Shown: positions 8,961-17,152 of the stretch, one piece after another
Layout: each line of letters starts with the position of its first letter
Numbering within the stretch: the stretch's first letter is position 1
NCBI RefSeq assembly: GCF_048268085.1
Contig: NZ_JBLWWF010000003.1
Coordinates: 124,001-188,000, forward strand
DNA: 64,000 nucleotides
Direction: 5' to 3'
Source: Neptunicella sp048268085
GTDB lineage: Bacteria; Pseudomonadota; Gammaproteobacteria; Enterobacterales; Alteromonadaceae
Translations under genes and position numbers: made by a program
The notes under the pieces: generated by a model
Told to the model about the DNA's origin: nothing
The model's database searches: none
The model's input: the letters and a program-made list of their open reading frames with translations, nothing else

Positions 8961-8979
8961 AAAACGGTAGAATTAGCCG
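8961..8979 (+). promoter_or_regulatory. Promoter-like element ahead of dbpA
   Basis: The same 19 bases as at 4400-4418, with TAGAAT (8968-8973) as possible -10, lie 34 bases ahead of the dbpA start. Position and repetition suggest a common promoter type; the -35 is not obvious. Confidence 0.5.
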
Positions 8980-9006
8980 CAATTCTATTCAGACACAAGA
9001 TAATCC

Positions 9007-10389
9007 GTGAAATCCAATCAATTTACCAGCCTTAATCTATTGCCCGCTTTGGAACAAAACCTGACGACGTTGGGTTTTACCGAAATGACCGACATTCAGG
9101 CGCAGAGTTTGCCTCCCATTCTGGCCGGTAAAGATGTAACCGCTCAAGCCAAAACTGGCAGTGGTAAAACAGTGGCTTTCGCAATTGGGCTGTTGTCTCG
9201 CTTGCAGGTTGAGCGCTTTTGTATTCAGTCGTTAGTGATGTGTCCTACTCGTGAGTTGGCCGAGCAGGTAGCGATTGAAATCCGACGCGTCGCGCGTTTT
9301 ATTCATAATATTAAGGTGCTAACTTTATGCGGTGGTACGCCAGTTGGACCGCAAATTCAGTCTTTAGAACATGGTGCACATATTATTGTGGGAACACCAG
9401 GACGGATCATGGATCATTTGTCCAAACGCAGACTGAATCTGGATAAGGTCAATTGTTTAGTTTTAGATGAAGCCGACCGCATGTTAGATATGGGCTTTGA
9501 AGAAGAAATGGCTGCCGTGATTGCAAATGTACCGGCAGATAGACAAACCTTATTATTTTCAGCGACATATCCGCCTGCTATTGAAAAAATGAGTGCCGAA
9601 ATCCAAAAAGATACCCAATGGATTACCGTGGAAGCCACTCACAGTGCGAGTAAAATTGAACAATATTTTTATGAAGTCGAAGATAACAAGCGTGCCGATG
9701 CGGTATGTCGATTATTGAGTCACTACCAGCCTAATTCCGCCATTATTTTTTGTAACACCAAAATAGAAACTCAAGAACTTACTGATTTTTTGCAAGCTGA
9801 GGGAGTGTCTGCCTTGGCCTTACACGGTGATATTGAACAACGTGAACGCAACCAAGTGTTGTACCGTTTTTCCAACCAGAGTGTCAGGGTATTGGTGGCC
9901 ACCGATGTGGCAGCGCGCGGCTTGGATATAAAAGATGTAGGAGCGGTGATTAACTATCATATTACTCCGGATCCTGAAGTACATGTGCATCGAATCGGTC
10001 GTACGGGTCGAGCCGGTGCGGTGGGCTTTGCTTTGACGTTGTGTAGTGCTAAAGAAATGAATCGTGCTAATGCAATTGAAGATTACCAGCAGCAAAAACT
10101 GGTATGGAAGAGCATTATCGCACATATTTTTCATCGCAATCGTATCCTATCGCCGGAATATACAACGCTGTGTATTGATGGCGGTAAGAAAAATAAACTT
10201 CGAGCCGGTGATATTCTAGGGGCGTTGACCAAAGACGCTGGTATACCCGGAGAGGATATTGGTAAAATCAATATTACCGATTTTCATGCTTATCTAGCAG
10301 TGAAAATACGCAGCGTTAAGCCGGTAATGAATCATCTACGTAATGGCAAAATTAAAGGTAAATCGTTTAAAGTGCGTAAATTTAATTGA
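9007..10389 (+). CDS. dbpA: ATP-dependent RNA helicase DbpA
   Basis: DEAD-box helicase that acts on 23S rRNA during large-subunit assembly. The 460 residues carry the Q motif (FTEMTDIQAQSLPPIL), Walker A AKTGSGKT, PTRELA, TPGR, DEAD (LDEADRML), SAT and the C-terminal helicase motifs ARGLDIKDV and HRIGRTGRAG. The last 75 residues (LCIDGGKKNKLRAGDILGALTKDAGI to KGKSFKVRKFN) are the DbpA-specific RNA-binding domain that recognises 23S hairpin 92. Translation starts at GTG; no other start fits the N-terminal family pattern. Confidence 0.96.
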   Translation: MKSNQFTSLNLLPALEQNLTTLGFTEMTDIQAQSLPPILAGKDVTAQAKTGSGKTVAFAIGLLSRLQVERFCIQSLVMCPTRELAEQVAIEIRRVARFIHNIKVLTLCGGTPVGPQIQSLEHGAHIIVGTPGRIMDHLSKRRLNLDKVNCLVLDEADRMLDMGFEEEMAAVIANVPADRQTLLFSATYPPAIEKMSAEIQKDTQWITVEATHSASKIEQYFYEVEDNKRADAVCRLLSHYQPNSAIIFCNTKIETQELTDFLQAEGVSALALHGDIEQRERNQVLYRFSNQSVRVLVATDVAARGLDIKDVGAVINYHITPDPEVHVHRIGRTGRAGAVGFALTLCSAKEMNRANAIEDYQQQKLVWKSIIAHIFHRNRILSPEYTTLCIDGGKKNKLRAGDILGALTKDAGIPGEDIGKINITDFHAYLAVKIRSVKPVMNHLRNGKIKGKSFKVRKFN

Positions 10390-10475
10390 TGCCATTATAA
10401 ATTTTTAGCTAATTCAAAAGATTAATCGCTAAATAGCCTTTTTTTACAAATTATTTCCGTTATATTAACAATTTG

Positions 10476-10492
10476 TTGATAACGTTTTCATT
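10476..10492. promoter_or_regulatory. LacI-family operator ahead of the regulator gene
   Basis: TTGATAACGTTTTCATT is a near-palindrome centred on CG (10483-10484), of the LacI/GalR operator type. It lies 13 bases before the TTG start of the LacI gene, so autoregulation is likely. Similar sites occur at 21929-21973 and 25046-25059. Confidence 0.7.
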
Positions 10493-10504
10493 GTGAGTTG
10501 AGTC

Positions 10505-11518
10505 TTGTCAAAATCAGGAATTAAACTGGTCGCGGAATTATCAGGAGTATCTCCGGCCACTGTCTCCAGAACATTAAGTAATCCGGAAATTGTATCCACT
10601 AAAACCCGTGAAAGAGTTTTAGCAGCGATAGAACAATGTGGCTATACACCTAATCGTTTTGGTGCCAGTCTGCGCACTCAGAAAAGTGGCAGTATTGTGG
10701 TCATTATTCCGGATATTACCAACTCATTTAATGCCGGAATTATTCGCTCTATTGAAGATACAGCCGCGAAAGCCGGCTACTCGGTGTTACTTGGCGATAC
10801 CCAGCGCGATGCAGATAAAGTAAAGCATTATGCGGCGATGGTGCGTTCCGGCCAAGTAGACGGCATTATATTGTTTTCACAACATTTGCCATTTGATGTC
10901 CAGCCCGGTACGACGATAGAGCAGCTACCACCGATCGTTAACTCCTGTGAACCGTTGAATATTGATGATGTTTGCCAAGTAATGATCAATAACGTGGATG
11001 CGGCCAAAATGGCGGTGAATCACTTGATTAGTTTAGGGCATCGCAGGATTGGCGCCATTACCGGTAATATGGATGCACCCAGCTCCACTGATCGCTTAAC
11101 CGGTTATAAACTCGCGTTAGAACAGGCAGGCATCGCATTTGATCCGGATTTGATCACTAATGGCGATTATATGATTGCTTCCGGTAAATTTGCTGCGACT
11201 AAATTGCTTCAACTGGCAAAGCCACCCACAGCCATATTTTGTTTTAGTGATAATATTGCTTACGGTGCTATGAGTGCCTTACATGATCATAATATTAAAG
11301 TACCGGATGAAATGTCGGTGGTGGGATTCGACGATACCGAATACTCCGCCTACATGAATCCTCCTTTAACTACTGTGCATCAACCGTTAGTTGAAATTGG
11401 TCAGAATTGCATGGAATTGCTATTAGCCCAATTAGAACATAAGCCCATTCGGCATCGTTACGTCGAACTACCGGTTGAATTGAAAGTACGGGGCAGTACC
11501 GGTCCGTATCGCCCTTAA
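10505..11518 (+). CDS. LacI/GalR family transcriptional regulator
   Basis: A 337-residue sugar-responsive repressor. The N-terminal helix-turn-helix (residues 4-50) reads KLVAELSGVSPATVSRTLSN, followed by the hinge (PNRFGASLRTQKSG) and a periplasmic-binding-protein-like effector domain (SIVVIIPDITNSFNAGII to the end). The only good start is the TTG at 10505, with GAG-rich sequence ahead; an upstream GTG runs into a stop. Operator-like sites lie before this gene and before the GH94/epimerase module 9-14 kb away, so the likely regulon is cellobiose-type disaccharide use. The effector is not known. Confidence 0.92.
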   Translation: MSKSGIKLVAELSGVSPATVSRTLSNPEIVSTKTRERVLAAIEQCGYTPNRFGASLRTQKSGSIVVIIPDITNSFNAGIIRSIEDTAAKAGYSVLLGDTQRDADKVKHYAAMVRSGQVDGIILFSQHLPFDVQPGTTIEQLPPIVNSCEPLNIDDVCQVMINNVDAAKMAVNHLISLGHRRIGAITGNMDAPSSTDRLTGYKLALEQAGIAFDPDLITNGDYMIASGKFAATKLLQLAKPPTAIFCFSDNIAYGAMSALHDHNIKVPDEMSVVGFDDTEYSAYMNPPLTTVHQPLVEIGQNCMELLLAQLEHKPIRHRYVELPVELKVRGSTGPYRP

Positions 11519-11559
11519 TCAATATTCATCGCGGCATCGCCATTTTTCGGCCGATGTCG

Positions 11560-12444
11560 TTAGACTAGATGTTGTCTGAAAAAGCTTATCGTTCTCTGCC
11601 AGGCTAACTCTGCATTGCTTTTGTCATAGCGTGCGGTGGAGTCATTATGAAACCCGTGGCGGGCACCGGAATAAATAAATGCCTGATAATCTTTATTTGC
11701 CGTTTTTAGAGCGGTTTCATAGTCTGGCCACATACCATTGACCCACTCATCTAATTCACCCATTTGAATCATTAATGGTGCCTGTATATCTTTCACTTTG
11801 TCCAAATCCGGTGCTGCACCATAAAATGGCACACCCGCGTCAGGTAAATCGGGTGCTTCAGTGACGATTTTATTAACGATACCGCCACCGTAACAAAATC
11901 CAATCACGCCTAATTTACCATTGCCTTTGGCGTCACTTTTGAGTGATTTAGCCGCAGCAAAAAAATCATTGGCAAGCTTGGCTTGATCCATTGAACGTTG
12001 CATTTCTTTGCCTTTTTCATCATTACCCGGATAGCCGCCAACCGGATACAAACCGTCTGGCGCTAACGCGATAAACCCCTGCTTGGCAAAGCGACGGGCC
12101 ACGTCTTTTATATAAGGATTGAGTCCGCGATTTTCATGAATAACTAAAACTAATGGTGCTGGTTGATCCAGCTTGGCAGGCTCAACCCGATAGCCTCGAC
12201 CTTTACCATGCCCTTTTGGTGAGTCAAACTCTTGATAACTGGCAATAATCTCAGGATCGTTAAAGGATACCTGCTCAGCTAGGGCATAGTTGGGCATTAA
12301 GGCATCCAACATAATACTGGTGGTGAGGGCACCAACGGACAATTTGCCCAGACCAGTAATAAATGAACGACGGTCAATTCTACCGTGAGCAAATTGATCA
12401 TATAAGGTAAAGGCTTGTTCTGGGATTTTCGGATGAGCTGGCAT
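11560..12444 (-). CDS. Dienelactone hydrolase family protein with Tat-type signal
   Basis: An alpha/beta hydrolase of 294 residues, related to E. coli YghX-type proteins. The N-terminus has twin arginines in RIDRRSFITGLGKLSVGAL (R25, R26) followed by a hydrophobic stretch, so export by the Tat path is likely. The dienelactone hydrolase triad can be read as C184 (GFCYGG), D232 (GELDEW) and H263 (GARHGFHN). The cysteine nucleophile and GxCxGG motif define the family; the true substrate is unknown. It lies convergent to the LacI gene with 41 bases between them and divergent from msrP. Export of a folded enzyme parallels the neighbouring Tat protein MsrP. Confidence 0.88.
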   Translation of the reverse strand: MPAHPKIPEQAFTLYDQFAHGRIDRRSFITGLGKLSVGALTTSIMLDALMPNYALAEQVSFNDPEIIASYQEFDSPKGHGKGRGYRVEPAKLDQPAPLVLVIHENRGLNPYIKDVARRFAKQGFIALAPDGLYPVGGYPGNDEKGKEMQRSMDQAKLANDFFAAAKSLKSDAKGNGKLGVIGFCYGGGIVNKIVTEAPDLPDAGVPFYGAAPDLDKVKDIQAPLMIQMGELDEWVNGMWPDYETALKTANKDYQAFIYSGARHGFHNDSTARYDKSNAELAWQRTISFFRQHLV

Positions 12445-12599
12445 AGTGATTAGTGTCTCAATTTAGGGAGTAACGTTTACCAGTCTAGACTATTTTGATG
12501 ACTTTCAGGTCTAACAAATTTAACTTAATTTGAAAGATTCAAGACGATCATCTTGTCTAGATAGTTATCCATTAACGAACTGACATCCGGATCCCTATT

Positions 12600-13628
12600 A
12601 TGCTGATTAAGATCCCTGCCAAAAGTGAATTACTAGAAAACCAGATAACCGACGAATCGATTTATTTGCAACGTCGTCAAATACTCAAAACTATGGGATT
12701 TGTAGGGGCTGGTGCATTATTGTCTGGGGCTTTCGCTGCTAAGCAGGCACAGGCGGGAATTTTGGATATTTTCGAGTCAGATGAACCGCAGGAAGTGCCG
12801 TTAAAATCATTGGATTACGCAAAAGCGGGCAAACCATTTATTACCGATGAAACCATGACACCGGAAAATAAAGTGACTCACCATAATAATTTTTATGAAT
12901 TTGGCGCACAAAAGAGTCAACCAGCCGAATATGCGCGAGGATTTGTTACCGATCCCTGGTATCTAAAAGTTGAGGGTAATGTGAATAAGCCTCTGTTGCT
13001 CGATCATGATGCCTTATTCAGTCGGTTTCCGTTACAGGAGAGAATATATCGATTGCGTTGTGTCGAGGCGTGGTCGATGGTGATCCCCTGGATTGGCTTT
13101 CCATTAGCCGATCTCATTAAACAAGCCGATCCAAAATCCAGTGCTAAATATGTGGCCTTTCAAACCCTGTATGATCCTAAACAGATGCCCGGACAGGACA
13201 GCCGGTTTCTGGGAGGCGGTATTGATTATCCTTACGTGGAAGGATTGCGCATGGACGAAGCGATGCATCCGTTAACCATGTTAGCCGTTGGACTATATGG
13301 AAAGTCATTGCCCGGTCAGAACGGGGCTCCGGTACGTTTGGTGGTACCGTGGAAATACGGGTTTAAAAGCATTAAATCAATTGTATCGATTAAATTGACT
13401 ACACAACAGCCGCCTACCACCTGGAATAAGTTGGCTCCGCAGGAATATGGTTTTTACGCTAACGTGAATCCCGCAGTCGATCATCCTCGCTGGAGCCAGG
13501 CCAGTGAGCGCAGAATTACCACCGGAGGCTTGTTAGCCAATAACCGTATTGATACCTTACCTTTTAACGGTTATGCCGACGATGTTGCTGATTTATATAC
13601 AGGCATGGATCTGCACCGTTATTATTAA
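12600..13628 (+). CDS. msrP: Protein-methionine-sulfoxide reductase catalytic subunit MsrP
   Basis: Periplasmic molybdopterin enzyme that repairs oxidised methionine in envelope proteins. The 342 residues begin with a Tat signal (QRRQILKTMGFVGAGALL, arginines 25-26) that ends near AQAG. The molybdenum-ligating cysteine is C154 in RLRCVEAWSMVIPW. Further family motifs are HHNNFYEFG, GQNGAPVRLVVPWKYGFKSIKSI and the C-terminal WSQASERRI and YTGMDLHRYY. It forms a two-gene unit with msrQ, 42 bases downstream. It would receive electrons from the quinone pool through MsrQ. Confidence 0.96.
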   Translation: MLIKIPAKSELLENQITDESIYLQRRQILKTMGFVGAGALLSGAFAAKQAQAGILDIFESDEPQEVPLKSLDYAKAGKPFITDETMTPENKVTHHNNFYEFGAQKSQPAEYARGFVTDPWYLKVEGNVNKPLLLDHDALFSRFPLQERIYRLRCVEAWSMVIPWIGFPLADLIKQADPKSSAKYVAFQTLYDPKQMPGQDSRFLGGGIDYPYVEGLRMDEAMHPLTMLAVGLYGKSLPGQNGAPVRLVVPWKYGFKSIKSIVSIKLTTQQPPTTWNKLAPQEYGFYANVNPAVDHPRWSQASERRITTGGLLANNRIDTLPFNGYADDVADLYTGMDLHRYY

Positions 13629-13670
13629 TTGATGGAACGTTTCCATTTTCGCCAAGGAGAATAAGCGCAC

Positions 13671-14273
13671 ATGACACCAGCAAGACGAATATTTTTGTTA
13701 AAAGTGGTTATTCATCTTGGCGCATTATTTCCCTTGGTGTGGCTGTATTATCAGGCATTTCATGATGGACTGGGGGCGGATCCGGTCAAGGCGGTGATTC
13801 ATTTTAGTGGCAAAGGGGCTCTGAATATTCTATTGCTGACCTTGTGTATTTCGCCTGTCGCCAAAATCTTCAGGCTGGGGTATTTAATTAATGTAAGGCG
13901 TTTAGTCGGTTTGTACGCATTTTTTTATGCTTGCGTGCATTTGGCTAATTTCATTCTTTTTGATCTACAGAATGATTTTTCACTACTGCTAAGTGAAATT
14001 CTTAAACGGCCTTATATTATGGTGGGAATGTTAGCATTGATTTTGTTACTGGCACTCGCCGTCACTTCTCCAATGAACGTGAGGCGAAAAATGGGCCGTA
14101 ATTGGCAACGACTGCATAACAGTATTTATCTCATCGTGTTATTGGTGTGTACCCATTATATTTGGTCGGTTAAATCCGACATTATTGAACCGATAATTTA
14201 CTTTGGCATTACTTTCTTTTTGCTGTTTTTTAGAAAAGACAAATTATTCAGGTTGGTTAAAAATCGCTTTTGA
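13671..14273 (+). CDS. msrQ: Haem-binding membrane subunit MsrQ
   Basis: The electron-transfer partner of MsrP: a 200-residue inner-membrane haem protein of the ferric-reductase-like family. About six hydrophobic helices are visible. Probable haem histidines lie in HLGALFPL, YACVHLANF and WQRLHNSIYLIVLLVCTHYIW. An AAGGAG site precedes the ATG, with a rather long spacing. Its last 17 bases overlap the convergent acetyltransferase gene, so the two mRNAs are complementary at their 3' ends. Confidence 0.94.
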   Translation: MTPARRIFLLKVVIHLGALFPLVWLYYQAFHDGLGADPVKAVIHFSGKGALNILLLTLCISPVAKIFRLGYLINVRRLVGLYAFFYACVHLANFILFDLQNDFSLLLSEILKRPYIMVGMLALILLLALAVTSPMNVRRKMGRNWQRLHNSIYLIVLLVCTHYIWSVKSDIIEPIIYFGITFFLLFFRKDKLFRLVKNRF

Positions 14274-14721
14274 CCATATAGTCACAATTCGCCAAAGGCA
14301 TCGGTTGTGGGTAGTCAGTTTTGATAAAACCTGCCGATTGATAAAGCTGTTTAGCGCTTTGATTAGTATTCAAAACAAACAGTGAGCATTCGCTAACGTT
14401 TAGGTTTTTACGTCCTTTTTCAATTAAATGTTGTACTAATACCTTACCGACCCCTCGTCCACGATGGCTTGGATTAACCACTAGTCTGCCCAAGTGACAG
14501 CGACCAATACGCAGATAAAACTGCCCAAAAGCAACAAACTGATCGTTGTCATCTATTAACGCAAAGGAATTCAACTCATCCAGTTTTAATCCCTCGCGAA
14601 AAGAGTCGGTGTCAAAAGGAAAGGGAAATTCAGGCCCACCCCATTGATAGGTTTCCTGTTGATTGCTGAACCAGCTCATTAAGGTCTTTAACTGTAACTC
14701 GGTTGGATTGGTAAGCTTCAT
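14257..14721 (-). CDS. GNAT family N-acetyltransferase
   Basis: A 154-residue acetyl-CoA-dependent transferase of unknown substrate. The acetyl-CoA loop HRGRGVGKVL (R-x-x-G-x-G type) follows the beta-strand LGRLVVNPSHRG, and VLNTNQSAKQLYQSAGF is the usual motif B region. The whole protein is one GNAT domain. It overlaps the 3' end of msrQ on the opposite strand by 17 bases and stands alone. It is closest in layout to small RimI-like or stress-type GNATs, but nothing here fixes the acceptor. Confidence 0.9.
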   Translation of the reverse strand: MKLTNPTELQLKTLMSWFSNQQETYQWGGPEFPFPFDTDSFREGLKLDELNSFALIDDNDQFVAFGQFYLRIGRCHLGRLVVNPSHRGRGVGKVLVQHLIEKGRKNLNVSECSLFVLNTNQSAKQLYQSAGFIKTDYPQPMPLANCDYMVKSDF

Positions 14722-14961
14722 CTGTAGAACCTATTGGAAAGTCATATGGCTAAATTAGCATTTAGTCGATGGGATTAGAATCAATTGGCGTTAATGTGTA
14801 TTTGTCATTGATTTTTTACATTTTCCATTCGCTAATCATCAGCACCTTGGCTATTTTGTTGTCGTTGGTCTTGCGATATGCGAGAGTAAATCGGCTTGTC
14901 TTACCCGTAGTTTCGGTCAGGGTAACTTATTGTTCATCTTATTAATTTTATGAGGGTTCTC

Positions 14962-16875
14962 ATGATAAACACTAAAGTTTTAATTAGTTTAGTGATTGCT
15001 GTCGTGTCTTGTGGTTTGTATGCGGCACCGCAAAAAGTCACTCCTATGACTCCGGATGGGGTTAAAAGCTATAACCCTATTCGCCCCAATGCTGATTTTG
15101 TTAAAAAGACAGTCATGGTCCCAATGAGGGATGGGGTCAAATTGTACACTGTAATACTGATGAAAAAAGGTACAAAGAACGCGCCTATTTTGCTTAGCCG
15201 AAGTCCTTATGATGCCAAAGGGGACGCAGAGCGTACCGCTAGTCAGTCCATTAATGAAATTGTCGCAGCGATGGATGTGGAGTTTGTCGAAGACGGTTAT
15301 ATTCGCGTATTTCAGGATATTCGCGGCATGCATAATTCCGAAGGGGAATATGTAACGAACCGGCCGGTTGTGGGGCCGCTGAATGATACAGGTATCGACG
15401 AATCCACCGATGCCTACGATACCATTGATTGGCTGGTCAACAATATTCAGGAAAGTAATGGTAATGTGGGGATTGTGGGATCGTCCTATCTGGGTTTTAC
15501 CACCCTGATGGCGGAAATTAATCCGCATCCGGCCTTAAAAGCCGCTGTGCCTCAAAGTCCAATGGTGGATGGCTGGATGGGAGACGACTGGTTTCACAAT
15601 GGAGCATTCCGTAATAATAACATTGGCTATACGGTGGGACAGAGTACCGCTAATGGTGAAGGAAAAGGTATTGCCGATGGTGCTGGAGACGACTACAGCC
15701 GATTTTTGCAGGCTGGATCCACCGGTGATTACATTAAGCAATGGGGAGTTGAGCATTATCCCTTTATTCAAAAGTTGACTCAAAATCCTGCTTACACCGA
15801 GTTTTGGTCATTACAGGCCGTAGACAAAATTATGGCCAAGCAGCCACTAAAGGTCCCGACTATGCTGGTGGTTGGGCAATGGGATCAGGAGGATTCTTAT
15901 GGGGCTCCAGCGGTGTATAAAGCAATGGAGCCGAAAGATAAAAACAACGATATGGTTTCACTGGTTATCGGACCATGGCGTCATTCCGGTGTGAATCACT
16001 ATGGCTATAAGCTTGGCGCCTTAACCTTTACCGGTGATACCGCCCGTGAGTTTAGAGTCAACTATATGAAACCGTTTTTTGATCATTACCTAAAAGGTGC
16101 CCCCGATCCAAAAACACCACCAGTATTAACTTATGCTACCGGTGCTAATCAGTGGAATGAATCTCCAGCTTGGCCGATGGGTAAGGCTAAAAAAGTATAT
16201 TTAGATGATGACGGAGGATTGTCATTCAATGTCCCCAGTGGCAAAAAGAGCCACGATGAATATGTTTCTGATCCGGCGAAACCGGTGCCCTTTATTCCCC
16301 GTCCCATTAATATGGGAGACTCCTACCAATGGAAGCCTTGGTTAGTGCACGATCAGCGTTTTGCCTCCAGCCGTCCGGACGTGTTGCTGTATACCAGTGA
16401 AGTACTGGATAAACCATTACATATTATGGGGGCACCTATGGTTAATTTGTATGCCGCCACTAGTGGAACCGATGCCGATTGGGTGGTTAAACTGGTAGAT
16501 GTCTACCCCAATACTACTACCGAAGGACCTAGACAGGGTGCAGTTGGTCCAGAAATGGCCGGTTTTGAATTACCCATAGGTATTGAGATTTTCCGGGGGC
16601 GCTACGTACATGGCTTTGATAAACCGGCACCACTTAAACCCGGTAAAGTAGAACATTATCAATTCGCTTTGCCAAATGTGGATCATGTTTTCTTGCCGGG
16701 ACACAAATTGATGGTGCAGGTACAATCCAGTTTGTTCCCGTTGTATGACCGTAATCCGCAAAGCTATGTGGAAAATATCTTCTACGCTAAACCGCAAGAC
16801 TATAAAAAAGCCACTATTAGCGTATATCACTCCACCAAAGCACCGTCGAATGTGGAGTTACCGATAGTGGAGTAG
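14962..16875 (+). CDS. Secreted CocE/NonD family hydrolase (alpha-amino-acid ester hydrolase / acyl-peptidase type)
   Basis: An exported serine hydrolase of about 637 residues. GAGGG lies six bases before the ATG at 14962 and inside the earlier in-frame ATG at 14950, so 14962 is preferred. The N-terminus is hydrophobic, with VVSC as a possible lipobox and LYA-AP as an alternative signal peptidase I site. The alpha/beta-hydrolase core has VPMRDGVKLYT, LLSRSPYD, QDIRGMHNSEGEY and the nucleophile elbow VGSSYLGFTT (GxSYxG). The acid and histidine probably lie in GQWDQEDSYG and GPWRHSGVNHYG. The C-terminal jelly-roll is the X-Pro dipeptidyl-peptidase-like domain. Substrate class: peptides, amino-acid esters or acylated compounds. 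Confidence 0.9.
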   Translation: MINTKVLISLVIAVVSCGLYAAPQKVTPMTPDGVKSYNPIRPNADFVKKTVMVPMRDGVKLYTVILMKKGTKNAPILLSRSPYDAKGDAERTASQSINEIVAAMDVEFVEDGYIRVFQDIRGMHNSEGEYVTNRPVVGPLNDTGIDESTDAYDTIDWLVNNIQESNGNVGIVGSSYLGFTTLMAEINPHPALKAAVPQSPMVDGWMGDDWFHNGAFRNNNIGYTVGQSTANGEGKGIADGAGDDYSRFLQAGSTGDYIKQWGVEHYPFIQKLTQNPAYTEFWSLQAVDKIMAKQPLKVPTMLVVGQWDQEDSYGAPAVYKAMEPKDKNNDMVSLVIGPWRHSGVNHYGYKLGALTFTGDTAREFRVNYMKPFFDHYLKGAPDPKTPPVLTYATGANQWNESPAWPMGKAKKVYLDDDGGLSFNVPSGKKSHDEYVSDPAKPVPFIPRPINMGDSYQWKPWLVHDQRFASSRPDVLLYTSEVLDKPLHIMGAPMVNLYAATSGTDADWVVKLVDVYPNTTTEGPRQGAVGPEMAGFELPIGIEIFRGRYVHGFDKPAPLKPGKVEHYQFALPNVDHVFLPGHKLMVQVQSSLFPLYDRNPQSYVENIFYAKPQDYKKATISVYHSTKAPSNVELPIVE

Positions 16876-17152
16876 TGCCAGCAGCTGTATCAATACGGAT
16901 GGATTGACTGCGTTTACCGAAACTTCCCTGCTATCTAGTGGGGGAGTTGTCTCTTTCTATTTGAGGATATGCTTAGCAATATCCAATTCTATCGTTTTAC
17001 ATCAATTATCTACTACCTTGATTCTGGTGAGGTTAATCATTTTTGATAGGTTTTATCTATAATAACGATATATAAATAGTATTTTCCATATCGTTATTAA
17101 GGGGCTATAACTTTCCCGTAGGTTTTATTCTCGACAACTAAGGATAATTATT

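Noticed and set aside
11532..11559. Imperfect hairpin between the LacI and dienelactone hydrolase genes
   Set aside because: Eight-pair stem with one wobble and no T-tract; too weak to list as a terminator.
13632..13646. Near-palindrome ATGGAACGTTTCCAT between msrP and msrQ
   Set aside because: Resembles a LacI-type site but lies inside an operon, between two cotranscribed genes, and differs from the TGATAACGTT/TGAAAACGTT type; probably chance or a minor hairpin.
14989..15528. 179-codon minus-strand frame opposite the CocE/NonD hydrolase
   Set aside because: Antisense shadow; the plus-strand frame has a signal peptide and catalytic motifs.
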